Below are positions 1-9,118 of a stretch of 12,587 nucleotides of DNA, piece after piece. Positions within the stretch are counted from its first letter, which is position 1; the number at the start of each line of letters is the position of its first letter. This DNA comes from Clostridiaceae bacterium UBA5444 (GTDB lineage Bacteria > Bacillota > Clostridia > Clostridiales > Oxobacteraceae). The stretch covers positions 3,140 to 15,726 of the forward strand of contig DIRE01000060.1 of NCBI GenBank assembly GCA_002426575.1, read 5' to 3'. The notes under the pieces are model-generated. The model saw nothing but the letters and a program-made list of their open reading frames with translations. It was not told where the DNA came from and did not search any database. Made by a program: the position numbers and the translations under genes.

Positions 1-5
1 GGCAC
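1..5 (-). CDS. rpsG: 30S ribosomal protein S7, first codons only (runs off the window)
   Basis: Only a GTG start codon (3-5) followed by CC at the window edge is visible. An AAGGAGG ribosome binding site at 14-20 lies 8 nt ahead of it, which is ideal spacing. S7 proteins begin Met-Pro, which fits GTG-CCN, and rpsG follows rpsL in the str operon of nearly all bacteria. The identity therefore rests on position and start signal, not on protein sequence. S7 nucleates assembly of the 30S head. The gene continues to the left of the window. Confidence 0.6.
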
Positions 6-47
6 TTTACTTCCCTCCTTAACACATAAATTTATATCATCGGTACT

Positions 48-63
48 CGGCAAAATATTGCCG
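48..63 (-). promoter_or_regulatory. Small hairpin in the rpsL-rpsG gap
   Basis: The 16-base segment is a 6-bp stem (CGGCAA pairing with TTGCCG) with a 4-nt loop, in the 153-nt gap between rpsL and rpsG. No T-run follows, so it is not an intrinsic terminator. In E. coli the same gap holds the S7 autoregulatory site; whether this hairpin plays a similar role cannot be told from the sequence. Confidence 0.35.
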
Positions 64-158
64 TTAGTGCTTTGTACATTTGCAAAATATATATATAAAA
101 TTGCTCCGCACAGAAGCACCATTAATCAATCTACTCTAAATTAGTTGGTGTTAGCAAA

Positions 159-533
159 TCATTTCTTTGGCCTTTTAGCGCCATATTTTGATCTGCTTTG
201 CTGTCTGTTAGCAACACCTGCTGCATCTAGTGCTCCTCTTACTATATGATATCTTACACCAGGAAGGTCTTTTACTCTTCCTCCTCTTATCAATACAACA
301 GAGTGCTCCTGTAGATTGTGTCCTATTCCGGGAATGTATGAAGAAACTTCTATCCCATTTGTTAGTCTAACCCTTGCTATCTTTCTTAATGCAGAGTTAG
401 GCTTTTTTGGAGTAGTTGTTTTTACTACTGTACATACTCCCCTTTTTTGAGGACATTCTTTCAGTGCTGGAGAATCAGATTTTCTCTCAACTTTTTGTCT
501 ACCTTTTCTTACAAGTTGATTAATTGTTGGCAT
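159..533 (-). CDS. rpsL: 30S ribosomal protein S12
   Basis: S12 sits at the 30S decoding centre and helps control accuracy of tRNA selection; it is also the classic streptomycin-resistance locus. The 124-residue product is full length for the family and begins [11 protein letters not shown]. The [11 protein letters not shown] segment (about 41-51) and the [13 protein letters not shown] segment (about 84-96) are intact. Lysines 44 and 88 match the E. coli positions (K43/K87 in one common numbering) whose changes give streptomycin resistance, so the protein looks drug-sensitive there. Asp89 matches the residue that is methylthiolated in some bacteria. I chose the ATG at 531-533 because AAAGGAGG (541-548) lies 7 nt ahead; an in-frame GTG at 549-551 would place that binding site inside the gene. 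It follows ybxF by 24 nt and precedes rpsG. Confidence 0.98.
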   Translation of the reverse strand: MPTINQLVRKGRQKVERKSDSPALKECPQKRGVCTVVKTTTPKKPNSALRKIARVRLTNGIEVSSYIPGIGHNLQEHSVVLIRGGRVKDLPGVRYHIVRGALDAAGVANRQQSRSKYGAKRPKK

Positions 534-557
534 CAGTACACCTCCTTTCACAAATGC

Positions 558-794
558 TTATTCATTTATTAATGCTGCAGTTGCAGCACCAATGTCAATA
601 CCACACATGCGTCCTAATTCCTTCATGGTGCTAACATATATCAATTCAATATCATTTTGTTTGCAAATTTCCTCAATAGGTTTGGTTACCTTAGTCTCTG
701 CATCTTTTGCAATATAGACTTTAACTGCCATACCAGACTTTATGTATTTAATAGTCTGCTTAGCGCCGACAACCTTTTTACCCTGCAATTTCAT
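558..794 (-). CDS. ybxF: L7Ae/L30e-family ribosomal protein-like (YbxF, K-turn RNA binder)
   Basis: The 78-residue protein belongs to the L7Ae/L30e/Gadd45 family. It carries the VVGAKQTIKYIKSG segment near the N-terminus (about 8-21) and ends with the GRMCGIDIGAATAAL stretch (about 61-75). Family members bind kink-turn RNA. The B. subtilis counterpart YbxF lies at the same place, between rpoC and rpsL, and has been shown to bind K-turns in vitro; its cellular role is unsettled. I chose the ATG at 792-794, with a G-rich ribosome binding site (GGGGGGA, about 801-807). An in-frame TTG seven codons upstream would put the binding site inside the gene. It is the first gene after a strong promoter at 896-924 and is probably co-transcribed with rpsL and rpsG. 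Confidence 0.93.
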   Translation of the reverse strand: MKLQGKKVVGAKQTIKYIKSGMAVKVYIAKDAETKVTKPIEEICKQNDIELIYVSTMKELGRMCGIDIGAATAALINE

Positions 795-838
795 AATATG
801 TCCCCCCAAGAACAAATAAGACTAAACTTAATAACAGC

Positions 839-857
839 GGGCGACCACAGGTCGCCC
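839..857 (-). repeat. GC-rich palindrome, possible interspersed REP-like repeat, in the ybxF leader
   Basis: An 8-bp perfect stem (GGGCGACC pairing with GGTCGCCC) closes a 3-nt loop, in an otherwise AT-rich gap. On the minus strand it is followed by GCTGTTATTAAG rather than a T-run, so it is a poor intrinsic terminator. From memory, short palindromes of this type (GGGGCGACC...GGTCGCCCGC) occur dispersed between genes in several clostridial genomes; I cannot verify that here. It lies in the 5' leader of ybxF-rpsL, about 35-50 nt after the inferred transcription start. Confidence 0.6.
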
Positions 858-895
858 CTATAATTTTCTATAGTACAAAAAATAACACATTTTGT

Positions 896-924
896 ATTGT
901 AACACTAATAAATACAGCTGTCAA
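896..924 (-). promoter_or_regulatory. Sigma-A promoter for ybxF-rpsL-rpsG
   Basis: A consensus -35 TTGACA (919-924) and a TACAAT -10 (896-901) are separated by exactly 17 bp. TG one base before the -10 gives an extended -10 element. The -35 starts only six bases beyond the rpoC stop. The inferred transcription start is near 889, giving a leader of about 95 nt before ybxF. This is one of the best promoter matches in the window and separates the str-type genes from rpoBC. Confidence 0.85.
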
Positions 925-930
925 TAAAAT

Positions 931-3900
931 CTATTCTCCGTCAATTTCAGGCTCTTTAGTGCTGTCTGTACTAGTTTCTTCATCTTCATTTTTCTTTATA
1001 TTAATGGATCTATATCTTGTCATACCAGTTCCTGCAGGAATAAGTTTACCGATTATTATATTTTCTTTTAGTCCTACAAGAGGATCAACCTTACCTTTTA
1101 TTGCTGCATCAGTTAAAACCCTTGTTGTTTCTTGGAACGAAGCAGCTGAAAGGAAAGAATCCGTTGCCAGAGAAGCTTTGGTTATTCCAAGAAGTGCTAC
1201 ATTGCCTGTAGCCTTTTGGAGGCCCTTCTCTTCAGCAGCCTTGTTCTGATCCTCAAATTCAAACATATCAACAAGTGCTCCTGGTAAAAGATCAGTATCT
1301 CCTGAATCCTCAACCTTTATCTTCCTTAGCATATTCCTTATTATTACTTCAATATGCTTATCGTTAATATCAACACCCTGTATCCTATAAACCTTCTGAA
1401 CCTCTGATAAAAGGTATCTTCTTACGCCATCGATTCCTTTTATTGCAAGTATATCATGAGGGTTTACAGATCCTTCTGTAAGCTCATCTCCTGCATCAAC
1501 AACGGAACCATCATATACCTTTATTCTTGATCCATAAGGTATTGTATATGTCTTTGACTCCCCGTCATCGCCAGTTACAATAATTTCTCTCTTCTTTTTA
1601 GTTTCATTTATCTTTACTGTTCCAGATATTTCTGATATTGTAGCAAGTCCTTTAGGCTTTCTAGCTTCAAATAGCTCCTCAACCCTTGGTAAACCTTGAG
1701 TTATATCAGCACCTGCAACACCGCCTGTATGGAATGTTCTCATTGTTAACTGAGTTCCAGGCTCACCTATTGCTTGAGCAGCTACTATTCCAACTGCCTC
1801 CCCAATATATGCCTTCTCCCCTGTTGCCATATTCATTCCATAGCACTTAGAACATATTCCAGACCTTGCTCTGCATGTTAAAACAGTTCTAATATATGCC
1901 TTTGTAATCCCTGCCTGCATAACCTGTGTAGCTAGTGCATCTGTAATATACTCATTCTTGCCTACAATAACTTCTTGAGTTTTCTCATTAATTATATCAG
2001 CAGCAGCATATCTGCCTACAATTCTATCTCTAAAGCTTTCTATTACTTCATTTTCTTCTTTTATTTCGCTTACCCAGAATCCCTGGTCTGTTCCGCAGTC
2101 TTCTTCTCTTATTATTACATCTTGGCTGATATCAACAAGTCTTCTTGTAAGATATCCAGAGTCTGCAGTCCTAAGTGCAGTATCTGCAAGTCCTTTTCTT
2201 GCTCCATGAGTTGATATAAAATACTCAAGAACTGTAAGTCCTTCACGGAAACTAGCCTTTATTGGAAGTTCTATTATTTTACCTGATGGATTTGCCATAA
2301 GTCCCCTCATACCACAAAGCTGCCTAATCTGGTTTTTAGAACCTCTGGCTCCTGAGTTTGCCATCATGTATATAGGATTAAATTTATCAAGAGAATCCAT
2401 TAAGGCATTAGTTACCTTATCAGTTGTTTCAGTCCATTCGGCAATAACCTTTTCATATCTTTCATCATAAGATATAAGACCTCTTCTATACATCTTCTCT
2501 ATTTTATCTACTTCAGTCTCTGCTTCAGACAATAATTTTTCCTTTGCATCAGGTATAATCATGTCAGAAACTGATACGGTTATGCCTGCTATTGTTGAAT
2601 AATGATATCCAAGAGACTTTATTTTATCTAGCATAATGGATGTCTCTGTTGGCCCATGAACCTTGTAGCATTTTTCTATTATTTTTCCAAGTGCCTTTTT
2701 ATCAACTAGAAAATCTACTTCAAGATTGCATATATTTTCTTCTACATCCCTGTCAACAAACCCTAGATCTTGTGGTATTGCTTCATTGAATATAATCTTT
2801 CCTGGAGTTGCATTTATAATCCTTGTATATTCTACTCCCTTATATTCTTTAGTAACTCTTACCCTTATAGCTGCATGAAGCTCTATCTTTTTAAGGCTAT
2901 AAGCCATTATTACTTCATCTTCTGAAGAAAATACCTTTCCTTCTCCTTTTTCTCCCTCTCTATCAACTGTTAGATAGTAAGAGCCAAGAACCATATCTTG
3001 AGTTGGAACCACAACAGGCTTACCATCTTGAGGCTTTAAAATATTATTGGCTGCCAGCATTAAAAATCTTGCTTCTGCCTGAGCCTCAACTGAAAGTGGA
3101 ACGTGTACAGCCATCTGGTCTCCATCAAAGTCTGCATTGTATGCTGTACATGCAAGAGGATGAAGCTTAATAGCTCTTCCCTCAACAAGCACAGGCTGAA
3201 ACGCTTGTATTCCAAGCCTATGTAAGGTAGGAGCACGGTTTAGTAAAACTGGATGATCCTGAATAACTTCCTCAAGCACATCCCAAACTTCAGGCTTAAG
3301 TCTTTCAACCATCCTTTTTGCACTCTTTATGTTATGAGCATATCCTTCCTCAACTAATTTCTTCATAACAAAAGGTTTAAATAATTCGATGGCCATCTCT
3401 TTTGGAAGTCCACATTGATACATTTTAAGCTCTGGCCCTACAACTATAACGGAACGTCCTGAATAGTCTACACGTTTACCAAGTAGGTTTTGTCTAAACC
3501 TACCCTGTTTACCCTTTAACATATCTGAAAGAGACTTAAGAGGTCTATTTCCAGGTCCAGTTACTGGTCTGCCCCTTCTGCCATTATCTATTAATGCATC
3601 TACAGCTTCTTGAAGCATTCTTTTCTCATTCCTAACAATTATGTCAGGTGCCTGCAAATCAAGAAGTCTTTTTAATCTATTATTTCTATTTATAACTCTT
3701 CTATAAAGGTCATTTAAATCAGAGGTTGCAAATCTTCCACCGTCAAGCTGCACCATTGGTCTTAAATCAGGTGGGATAACTGGTACTACCTCAAGTATCA
3801 TCCACTCTGGTTTATTACCTGATCTTCTAAATGCTTCAACAACCTCAAGCCTTTTTATTGTCCTTACTCTTTTCTGTCCACTATTTGTCTTTAGATCTTC

Positions 3901-4479
3901 TTTAAGTCCCTTTGACATTTCATCTAGATCTAACTCTCTTAAAAGCTGTCTTACAGATTCTGCACCCATTCCAGCAGAGAAGCTGCTAGAGCCGTACTTA
4001 TCCTGTGCTTCTCTAAACTCCTTATCAGTAAGCAGCTGCTTCTTTTGAAGCGGGGTTGTACCTGGGTCTATTACCACATAGGCTGCAAAATACAAAATCT
4101 TTTCAAGAGCTCTAGGTGACATATCAAGAAGCAGGCCCATTCTTGAAGGTATTCCTTTAAAATACCAAATGTGTGAAACAGGGGCTGCAAGTTCTATATG
4201 TCCCATCCTTTCACGGCGAACCTTTGATTTTGTAACCTCAACTCCGCATCTATCACAAACAATTCCCTTGTACCTTACCCTTTTATACTTTCCACAGTGA
4301 CATTCCCAATCTTTTTGCGGTCCGAATATCCTTTCGCAGAACAATCCATCTTTTTCTGGCTTTAATGTTCTATAATTTATTGTTTCTGGCTTCTTAACTT
4401 CTCCCTTTGACCATTCCCTAATCTTCTCGGGAGAAGCTAAACCAATCTGCATTGAATCAAAGACATTTAATTCTATCAA
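931..4479 (-). CDS. rpoC: DNA-directed RNA polymerase, beta' subunit
   Basis: RpoC forms the catalytic core of RNA polymerase with RpoB. The 1182-residue protein is full length for Firmicutes. Visible landmarks in order: N-terminal zinc site Cys60, 62, 75 and 78; lid/rudder region about 230-350; catalytic NADFDGDQM with the three Mg-binding aspartates at 450, 452 and 454; bridge helix about 750-785 ([28 protein letters not shown] region); second zinc site Cys795, 869, 876 and 879; trigger loop around 893-930, with the MRTFHTGG segment at 913-920. The start is TTG at 4477-4479: GGGAGG (4488-4493) lies 8 nt ahead, and the ATG at 4485-4487 is in another frame that stops at once. It follows rpoB by 26 nt, so the two are co-transcribed and probably translated at equal levels. 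The last 20 residues are polar and acidic. Confidence 0.98.
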   Translation of the reverse strand: MIELNVFDSMQIGLASPEKIREWSKGEVKKPETINYRTLKPEKDGLFCERIFGPQKDWECHCGKYKRVRYKGIVCDRCGVEVTKSKVRRERMGHIELAAPVSHIWYFKGIPSRMGLLLDMSPRALEKILYFAAYVVIDPGTTPLQKKQLLTDKEFREAQDKYGSSSFSAGMGAESVRQLLRELDLDEMSKGLKEDLKTNSGQKRVRTIKRLEVVEAFRRSGNKPEWMILEVVPVIPPDLRPMVQLDGGRFATSDLNDLYRRVINRNNRLKRLLDLQAPDIIVRNEKRMLQEAVDALIDNGRRGRPVTGPGNRPLKSLSDMLKGKQGRFRQNLLGKRVDYSGRSVIVVGPELKMYQCGLPKEMAIELFKPFVMKKLVEEGYAHNIKSAKRMVERLKPEVWDVLEEVIQDHPVLLNRAPTLHRLGIQAFQPVLVEGRAIKLHPLACTAYNADFDGDQMAVHVPLSVEAQAEARFLMLAANNILKPQDGKPVVVPTQDMVLGSYYLTVDREGEKGEGKVFSSEDEVIMAYSLKKIELHAAIRVRVTKEYKGVEYTRIINATPGKIIFNEAIPQDLGFVDRDVEENICNLEVDFLVDKKALGKIIEKCYKVHGPTETSIMLDKIKSLGYHYSTIAGITVSVSDMIIPDAKEKLLSEAETEVDKIEKMYRRGLISYDERYEKVIAEWTETTDKVTNALMDSLDKFNPIYMMANSGARGSKNQIRQLCGMRGLMANPSGKIIELPIKASFREGLTVLEYFISTHGARKGLADTALRTADSGYLTRRLVDISQDVIIREEDCGTDQGFWVSEIKEENEVIESFRDRIVGRYAAADIINEKTQEVIVGKNEYITDALATQVMQAGITKAYIRTVLTCRARSGICSKCYGMNMATGEKAYIGEAVGIVAAQAIGEPGTQLTMRTFHTGGVAGADITQGLPRVEELFEARKPKGLATISEISGTVKINETKKKREIIVTGDDGESKTYTIPYGSRIKVYDGSVVDAGDELTEGSVNPHDILAIKGIDGVRRYLLSEVQKVYRIQGVDINDKHIEVIIRNMLRKIKVEDSGDTDLLPGALVDMFEFEDQNKAAEEKGLQKATGNVALLGITKASLATDSFLSAASFQETTRVLTDAAIKGKVDPLVGLKENIIIGKLIPAGTGMTRYRSINIKKNEDEETSTDSTKEPEIDGE

Positions 4480-4505
4480 GGGGACATCCTCCCTTCATTT
4501 TATAA

Positions 4506-7500
4506 TTAGTCATCATCGTAATCATCATCGTCTAAATCTTCATCAGGTAGAGGCTCTAACTCTATATCTTCCTCTATATCATCATTTAAATTTTCATTTA
4601 AATCTCCATCGGTTTCGTCTTCTTTAAGCCCTTTTAAGGCATCTAAATCAAGGTCAAAGTCCTCTTCTTCATCCTCTGTCTCTTGCTCTGCTTCTTCATC
4701 TAAATCCTCTGAAGGAACAAAATCTTCTCTTCCTTCAATGTTAACATCAAGCTCTTCAGCATCATCATCAATAGACTCTTTAATTGCAACTTCTTGATTA
4801 TCATTAGATAGCACTTTAACATCAAGGCACAAAGATTGAAGTTCTTTTATTAATACCTTAAATGATTCAGGTATTCCAGGCTCTGGAATATTTTCTCCTT
4901 TAACTATTGCCTCATATGTCTTAACACGACCTACAACATCATCAGACTTTACAGTCAATATTTCCTGAAGTGTATGAGCTGCTCCATATGCCTCTAATGC
5001 CCATACCTCCATCTCTCCAAATCTTTGTCCACCGAATTGTGCTTTACCACCAAGCGGCTGTTGGGTAACTAAAGAATATGGTCCTGTAGATCTTGCATGG
5101 ATCTTATCATCAACTAAGTGAGCAAGTTTCAAAATATACATATATCCAACGGTTATTGGATTATCAAAAACTTCTCCAGTCCTGCCATCTCTTAAAATCG
5201 ATTTACCATCCCTAGAATAGCCTGCATACTCAAGACAATCCATAATATCTATCTCTGATGCTCCATCAAATACAGGAGTGGCCACATGCCATCCAAGTTT
5301 CTTTGCAGCAAATCCTAAATGGACTTCAAGAACCTGCCCTATATTCATACGAGATGGTACTCCTAGAGGATTTAGCACTATTTGAAGTGGTGTTCCATCT
5401 GGAAGGAAAGGCATATCCTCTTCTGGTAAAACCCTAGAAATAACACCCTTGTTACCATGTCTTCCAGCCATTTTGTCTCCAACTGATATTTTCCTCTTTT
5501 GGGCTATATAGCATCTTACAAGCTCATTTACTCCTGGAGGAAGCTCATCACCATTTTCCCTTGTAAATACCTTTACATCTACAATGATTCCTGCTTCCCC
5601 ATGTGGAACCCTAAGTGATGTATCTCTAACTTCTCTAGCTTTTTCACCAAATATAGCTCTTAAAAGTCTTTCTTCTGCTGTAAGCTCTGTTTCTCCTTTT
5701 GGTGTTACTTTTCCAACAAGTATATCACCTGACCTTACCTCTGCACCTATTCTTATTATTCCTCTATCATCAAGATCCTTCAAAGCCTCTTCGCCAACGT
5801 TTGGTATATCCCTTGTTATTTCCTCAGGTCCAAGCTTCGTATCTCTAGCTTCGGCTTCATATTCTTCTATATGAATTGATGTAAATACATCTTTTTTTAC
5901 AAGTTCTTCTGATATAAGCATTGCATCTTCATAGTTATAACCTTCCCAAGTCATAAAACCCATTAGTATGTTCTTGCCTAAAGCAATTTCACCCATATCA
6001 GTTGCTGGTCCATCAGCTATTACATCGCCTTTTTTAACTCTTTCGTCTAAACTTACTACTGGCCTTTGATTTATGCATGTTCCTTGGTTAGAACGTTTAA
6101 ACTTAAGCAGCTTATATGTGTCATAACCACCATCAGAATCCCTTCTAACCTTAACTTCAGTAGCACTAACTTTTGCAACCACTCCATCATTTTTTGCAAG
6201 TGGTATTATACCAGAGTCAATTGCTGCCTTATACTCAATTCCAGTTCCCACTATAGGAGTCTCAGTTTTTATAAGAGGTACTGCCTGACGCTGCATGTTA
6301 GAACCCATAAGAGCCCTGTTAGCATCATCGTTTTCAAGGAAAGGTATCATTGCCGTGGCAACAGATACAACCTCTTTAGGCGAAACATCCATAAGATCTA
6401 TTTCGTTACTTGGAATTACTGTTATATCCTCTTTAATTCTTGCCGTAACCCTCTTATCAACAAATCTTCCTTCTTCGTCGAGAGGCTCATTAGCCTGAGC
6501 TATTGAATATTCATCTTCCTCATTTGCAGTAAGATAAACTATTTTATTTGTTACAATTCCCCTTGCTTTGTCAACTACCCTATAGGGCGCTTCTATAAAG
6601 CCGTACTCGTTTACTTTTGCATATGTTGATAAAGACCCTATAAGACCAATATTGGGCCCTTCTGGGGTTTCTATAGGGCACATACGCCCATAATGTGAGT
6701 GGTGAACGTCTCTTACTTCAAATCCTGCTCTTTCCCTTGAAAGTCCCCCAGGTCCTAAAGCAGACAATCTTCTTTTATTAGCAAGCTCTGATAATGGATT
6801 TGTCTGATCCATAAATTGTGAAAGCTGAGAGCTTCCAAAGAACTCTTTAATAGCAGAAGAAACAGGTTTTATGTTAACAAGTTGCTGAGGGGTTATCATA
6901 TCCAAGTCTTGAATTGTCATCCTCTCTTTAACAACTCTCTCCATTCTAGATAAACCTATTCTAAATTGATTTTGCAGCAATTCTCCTACTGATCTTAACC
7001 TTCTATTTCCAAGGTGATCAATATCATCAACATAACCAATCCCATAACTAAGGTTAAGGTTGTAGTTAATTGATGCAAACATATCTGACTTAATTATATG
7101 TTTCGGTACAAGTTCTCCCATTCTTTCTTTAACCATATCTCTGAATTCATTCTCAGACTCAGCTTTATCAAGTATTTCCTTAAGAACAGGATAATAAACC
7201 ATCTCTTTTATTTTAAGCCCATCTACTTTATACTGCAGATTTTGAGCGTAAATATCTACAAAATGGTTCCCTATAACCTTAATTTTCTTACCATCAACTA
7301 ATAAATATACTTCATTTACACCGCTGTTTTGTATTTGAATTGCTTTTTCTCTATCTATTTTTTGGTCAGCTTCAGCTAAAACTTCGTTAGTTACAGGATG
7401 TTTAACATCTTCTGCTAATACATTTCCCATAATTCTTGAAGCTAATGCTAGTTTTTTATTAAACTTATATCTTCCTACCTTAGAAAGATCATATCTCTTA

Positions 7501-8285
7501 GGATCAAAAAATAAAGAATCTAAAAGCGATTGAGAACTTTCAACGGTTGGTGGCTCTCCAGGTCTTAGCCTCTTGTATATTTCAATTAGGCCTTCTTCTC
7601 TGGTTTTTGTATTATCTTTATCAATAGTATTCCTAAGTTTTTCGTCGTCTCCAAAAAAGTCAATTATTTCTGGATCTGTTCCATATCCCATTGCTCTAAT
7701 TAATACCGTTATTGGAAGTTTCCTTGTTCTATCAATTCTTACAGAAACAATATCGTTTGAATCCGTTTCATATTCAAGCCATGCTCCTCTATTTGGGATA
7801 ACCGTAGACGAGTATAACTTCTTACCAGACTTGTCAAATGTTTCTGCATAATATACACCTGGGGACCTAACGAGCTGACTTACTATTACCCTTTCAGCAC
7901 CATTAATTATAAACGTTCCCTGCGGTGTCATTAAGGGGAAATCCCCCATAAAAACTTCCTGTTCCTTGACTTCTCCTGTTTCCCTGTTTATTAGTCTAAC
8001 TCTTACTTTTAAAGGCGCTGCATATGTAGCATCCCTCTCCTTGCATTCCTCAATCTCATACTTAATATTGTCAAGATCAAGAGAGTAATCTGTAAACTCT
8101 AGCACAAGGTTCCCTGTATAGTCTTGTATTGGATTCACATCGTCAAATACCTCTTTTAATCCCTCATCTAAAAACCACTTGTAGGAATCTAATTGAATCT
8201 CAATTAGATTTGGCATATCCAACACTTCATGAATCTTGGAGAAGCTCATTCTTGTTCTCTTGCCCACCTGAACAGGATGTACCAT
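4506..8285 (-). CDS. rpoB: DNA-directed RNA polymerase, beta subunit
   Basis: RpoB is the second large catalytic subunit of RNA polymerase and the target of rifampicin. The 1259-residue product begins [18 protein letters not shown]. Landmarks: the rifampicin region [32 protein letters not shown] near 483-514, the RPxx/[15 protein letters not shown] segment about 535-549, and [12 protein letters not shown] about 936-947, which reaches the active centre. The rifampicin region has Ala502-Asn503 where E. coli has Thr525-His526. The last 90 residues (1170-1259) are a low-complexity acidic tail with 49 Asp/Glu and only 3 basic residues. I chose the ATG at 8283-8285, with GGGGTG 7 nt ahead, over the adjacent in-frame TTG at 8286-8288. 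It leads an rpoB-rpoC unit behind a leader of about 300 nt. Confidence 0.98.
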   Translation of the reverse strand: MVHPVQVGKRTRMSFSKIHEVLDMPNLIEIQLDSYKWFLDEGLKEVFDDVNPIQDYTGNLVLEFTDYSLDLDNIKYEIEECKERDATYAAPLKVRVRLINRETGEVKEQEVFMGDFPLMTPQGTFIINGAERVIVSQLVRSPGVYYAETFDKSGKKLYSSTVIPNRGAWLEYETDSNDIVSVRIDRTRKLPITVLIRAMGYGTDPEIIDFFGDDEKLRNTIDKDNTKTREEGLIEIYKRLRPGEPPTVESSQSLLDSLFFDPKRYDLSKVGRYKFNKKLALASRIMGNVLAEDVKHPVTNEVLAEADQKIDREKAIQIQNSGVNEVYLLVDGKKIKVIGNHFVDIYAQNLQYKVDGLKIKEMVYYPVLKEILDKAESENEFRDMVKERMGELVPKHIIKSDMFASINYNLNLSYGIGYVDDIDHLGNRRLRSVGELLQNQFRIGLSRMERVVKERMTIQDLDMITPQQLVNIKPVSSAIKEFFGSSQLSQFMDQTNPLSELANKRRLSALGPGGLSRERAGFEVRDVHHSHYGRMCPIETPEGPNIGLIGSLSTYAKVNEYGFIEAPYRVVDKARGIVTNKIVYLTANEEDEYSIAQANEPLDEEGRFVDKRVTARIKEDITVIPSNEIDLMDVSPKEVVSVATAMIPFLENDDANRALMGSNMQRQAVPLIKTETPIVGTGIEYKAAIDSGIIPLAKNDGVVAKVSATEVKVRRDSDGGYDTYKLLKFKRSNQGTCINQRPVVSLDERVKKGDVIADGPATDMGEIALGKNILMGFMTWEGYNYEDAMLISEELVKKDVFTSIHIEEYEAEARDTKLGPEEITRDIPNVGEEALKDLDDRGIIRIGAEVRSGDILVGKVTPKGETELTAEERLLRAIFGEKAREVRDTSLRVPHGEAGIIVDVKVFTRENGDELPPGVNELVRCYIAQKRKISVGDKMAGRHGNKGVISRVLPEEDMPFLPDGTPLQIVLNPLGVPSRMNIGQVLEVHLGFAAKKLGWHVATPVFDGASEIDIMDCLEYAGYSRDGKSILRDGRTGEVFDNPITVGYMYILKLAHLVDDKIHARSTGPYSLVTQQPLGGKAQFGGQRFGEMEVWALEAYGAAHTLQEILTVKSDDVVGRVKTYEAIVKGENIPEPGIPESFKVLIKELQSLCLDVKVLSNDNQEVAIKESIDDDAEELDVNIEGREDFVPSEDLDEEAEQETEDEEEDFDLDLDALKGLKEDETDGDLNENLNDDIEEDIELEPLPDEDLDDDDYDDD

Positions 8286-8315
8286 CAACCTTCACCCCTT
8301 AATTAAATCATAATG

Positions 8316-8356
8316 ACCAAAAGCGCAAAAATACCCTAGTATTTTATGCCTTTGGT
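8316..8356 (-). promoter_or_regulatory. Imperfect hairpin just ahead of the rpoB ribosome binding site
   Basis: In the minus-strand RNA, ACCAAAGGC and AAAAUAC pair with GUAUUUU and GCGCUUUUGGU. Together they form about 17 pairs with one A.C mismatch, wobble pairs and a bulged U, closed by a UAGG loop. No T-run follows, so it is not a terminator. It ends about 20 nt before the ribosome binding site, a position where structure could affect rpoB translation or mRNA stability. I know of no named family that it matches. Confidence 0.45.
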
Positions 8357-8373
8357 AAGCACCGTTTTTTTGT

Positions 8374-8431
8374 ATTATCTATATAATATTGCCTTAAATT
8401 AGGCTAAATATTCCACAATTATATAGATAAT
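8374..8431 (-). repeat. 14-bp perfect inverted repeat with an inner hairpin in the rpoB leader
   Basis: ATTATCTATATAAT at 8374-8387 is the exact reverse complement of 8418-8431. The 30-nt spacer contains a small GCCT/AGGC hairpin (8391-8404). In RNA started at the upstream promoter the arms could form a two-tier stem. In DNA the right arm overlaps the -10 of the second candidate rpoB promoter, so it could also act as an operator. AT-rich sequence makes chance repeats more likely, but 14 exact bases is long. Confidence 0.5.
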
Positions 8432-8454
8432 GTAAATTTTTGATAATATGTCAA
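8427..8454 (-). promoter_or_regulatory. Second candidate promoter for rpoBC
   Basis: A consensus TTGACA -35 (8449-8454) is followed after 16 bp by CATTAT (8427-8432), which matches four of six -10 positions including the key A2 and T6. It lies inside the rplL-rpoB gap and overlaps the right arm of a 14-bp inverted repeat. It is weaker than the upstream candidate at 8591-8619. Confidence 0.4.
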
Positions 8455-8590
8455 CTAAAATAATTAGAATATAAACCGTAATATGGATACAATAATGCTG
8501 TATTATATTGGATTATTATATTATTTTAACTAATAATGGTAATAAATTATAATAATTTTATTTGTAGGCTAACTTTCAATGCAATTTATA

Positions 8591-8619
8591 ATACTAGCAT
8601 AATTCAATATCCATGTCAA
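8591..8619 (-). promoter_or_regulatory. Candidate main promoter for rpoB-rpoC
   Basis: The -35 is TTGACA (8614-8619), the spacer is 17 bp, and the -10 is TAGTAT (8591-8596) with a TGC extended -10 just ahead. It begins eight bases beyond the rplL terminator stem. The inferred start near 8584 gives an mRNA leader of about 300 nt before rpoB. The match is good enough to suggest that rpoBC is transcribed independently of rplJL. Confidence 0.7.
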
Positions 8620-8626
8620 TATAAAT

Positions 8627-8675
8627 ATTATAAAAATTATAGCCCTCTTTTTTCGAGGGCTATAATTTTTATAAT
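8627..8675 (-). terminator. Intrinsic terminator after rplL
   Basis: A 21-bp perfect stem (8627-8647 with 8655-8675) has a GC core, GCCCTC/GAGGGC, and a 7-nt loop, flanked by A-rich and T-rich arms. On the minus strand the core is followed by TATAATTTTTATAATATTT. It begins 11 bases beyond the rplL stop. The symmetrical A and T flanks would let it work in both directions, although nothing on the plus strand needs it. Confidence 0.88.
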
Positions 8676-8686
8676 GAATTATTATA

Positions 8687-9055
8687 TTATTTTACTTCTA
8701 CAGTTGCTCCAACATCTGTTAATTTCTGTTTAATCTGATCTGCTTCTTCTTTTGATACTGCTTCTTTGATTGCCTTTGGAGCACCATCTACAAGATCCTT
8801 TGCTTCCTTAAGTCCAAGTCCAGTTATTTCTCTAACAGCCTTAATAACCTTAATCTTTTCTCCGCCTATTTCTTTAAGAACAACATCAAACTCAGTTTTC
8901 TCCTCTGCAGGAGCTCCTGCTGCAGGAGCACCTGCTGCAACAGCTACTGGTGCTGCTGCACTAACTCCAAATTCTTCTTCTGCTGCTTTTACTAAATCAT
9001 TTAATTCCATTACAGTCATGCCTTTTATAGCATCGATAATTTCCTGTATAGTCAT
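8687..9055 (-). CDS. rplL: 50S ribosomal protein L7/L12
   Basis: L7/L12 is the multicopy, mobile stalk protein that recruits and stimulates the translation GTPases (EF-Tu, EF-G, IF2). The 122-residue protein is of normal length. It has an N-terminal dimerisation domain that binds L10 (about 1-30), an Ala/Pro/Gly-rich hinge (about 32-51), and a C-terminal factor-binding domain with [27 protein letters not shown] (about 67-93). The ATG at 9053-9055 has GGGGGTG (9063-9069) 7 nt ahead. It follows rplJ by 63 nt and is followed at once by a strong terminator, so rplJ-rplL looks like a self-contained unit. Confidence 0.98.
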   Translation of the reverse strand: MTIQEIIDAIKGMTVMELNDLVKAAEEEFGVSAAAPVAVAAGAPAAGAPAEEKTEFDVVLKEIGGEKIKVIKAVREITGLGLKEAKDLVDGAPKAIKEAVSKEEADQIKQKLTDVGATVEVK

Positions 9056-9118
9056 TATATTACACCCCCGAAATTTTTCTTAAATTAATTTTTATTTTTT
9101 TGTTTACACTTATTGTTC

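Larger units (their letters stand above)
8286..8626 (-). other. Non-coding rplL-rpoB interval (promoters and rpoB leader)
   Basis: This stretch of about 340 bases, very rich in A and T, has no supportable gene. B. subtilis has an rsmC-like methyltransferase gene (ybxB) at this place; here it is absent. The interval holds two promoter-like sequences, a 14-bp inverted repeat, an imperfect hairpin and the rpoB ribosome binding site, each listed separately. Between about 8455 and 8590 I see only AT-rich sequence without a clear element. Confidence 0.7.

Noticed and set aside
534..551. Upstream GTG extension of rpsL by six residues
   Set aside because: The extension would contain the AAAGGAGG ribosome binding site, and S12 proteins begin MPTINQL, which matches the downstream ATG.
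795..815. Upstream TTG extension of ybxF by seven residues
   Set aside because: The G-rich ribosome binding site lies within the extension and no ribosome binding site precedes the TTG.
839..857. Palindrome as the rpoC transcription terminator
   Set aside because: The stem is strong, but it is followed by GCTGTTATTAAG rather than a T-run, and it lies downstream of the ybxF promoter, where it would end the new transcript.
6066..6506. 146-codon plus-strand open frame opposite rpoB
   Set aside because: It is antisense to a highly conserved part of rpoB, has no ribosome binding site or recognisable domain, and its composition is that of a reverse-strand shadow. The same holds for the other plus-strand frames opposite rpoB, rpoC, rplA, rplJ, rplL and nusG.
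8286..8626. Degraded remnant of ybxB (rsmC-like) between rplL and rpoB
   Set aside because: No frame in this interval shows any methyltransferase motif, and the interval is too short and AT-rich to hold a recognisable remnant.
8536..8733. 65-codon plus-strand open frame in the rplL-rpoB gap
   Set aside because: It runs through the rplL terminator hairpin and into the rplL coding region on the opposite strand, is rich in Asn, Ile and Tyr as expected of AT-rich DNA, and lacks a ribosome binding site.
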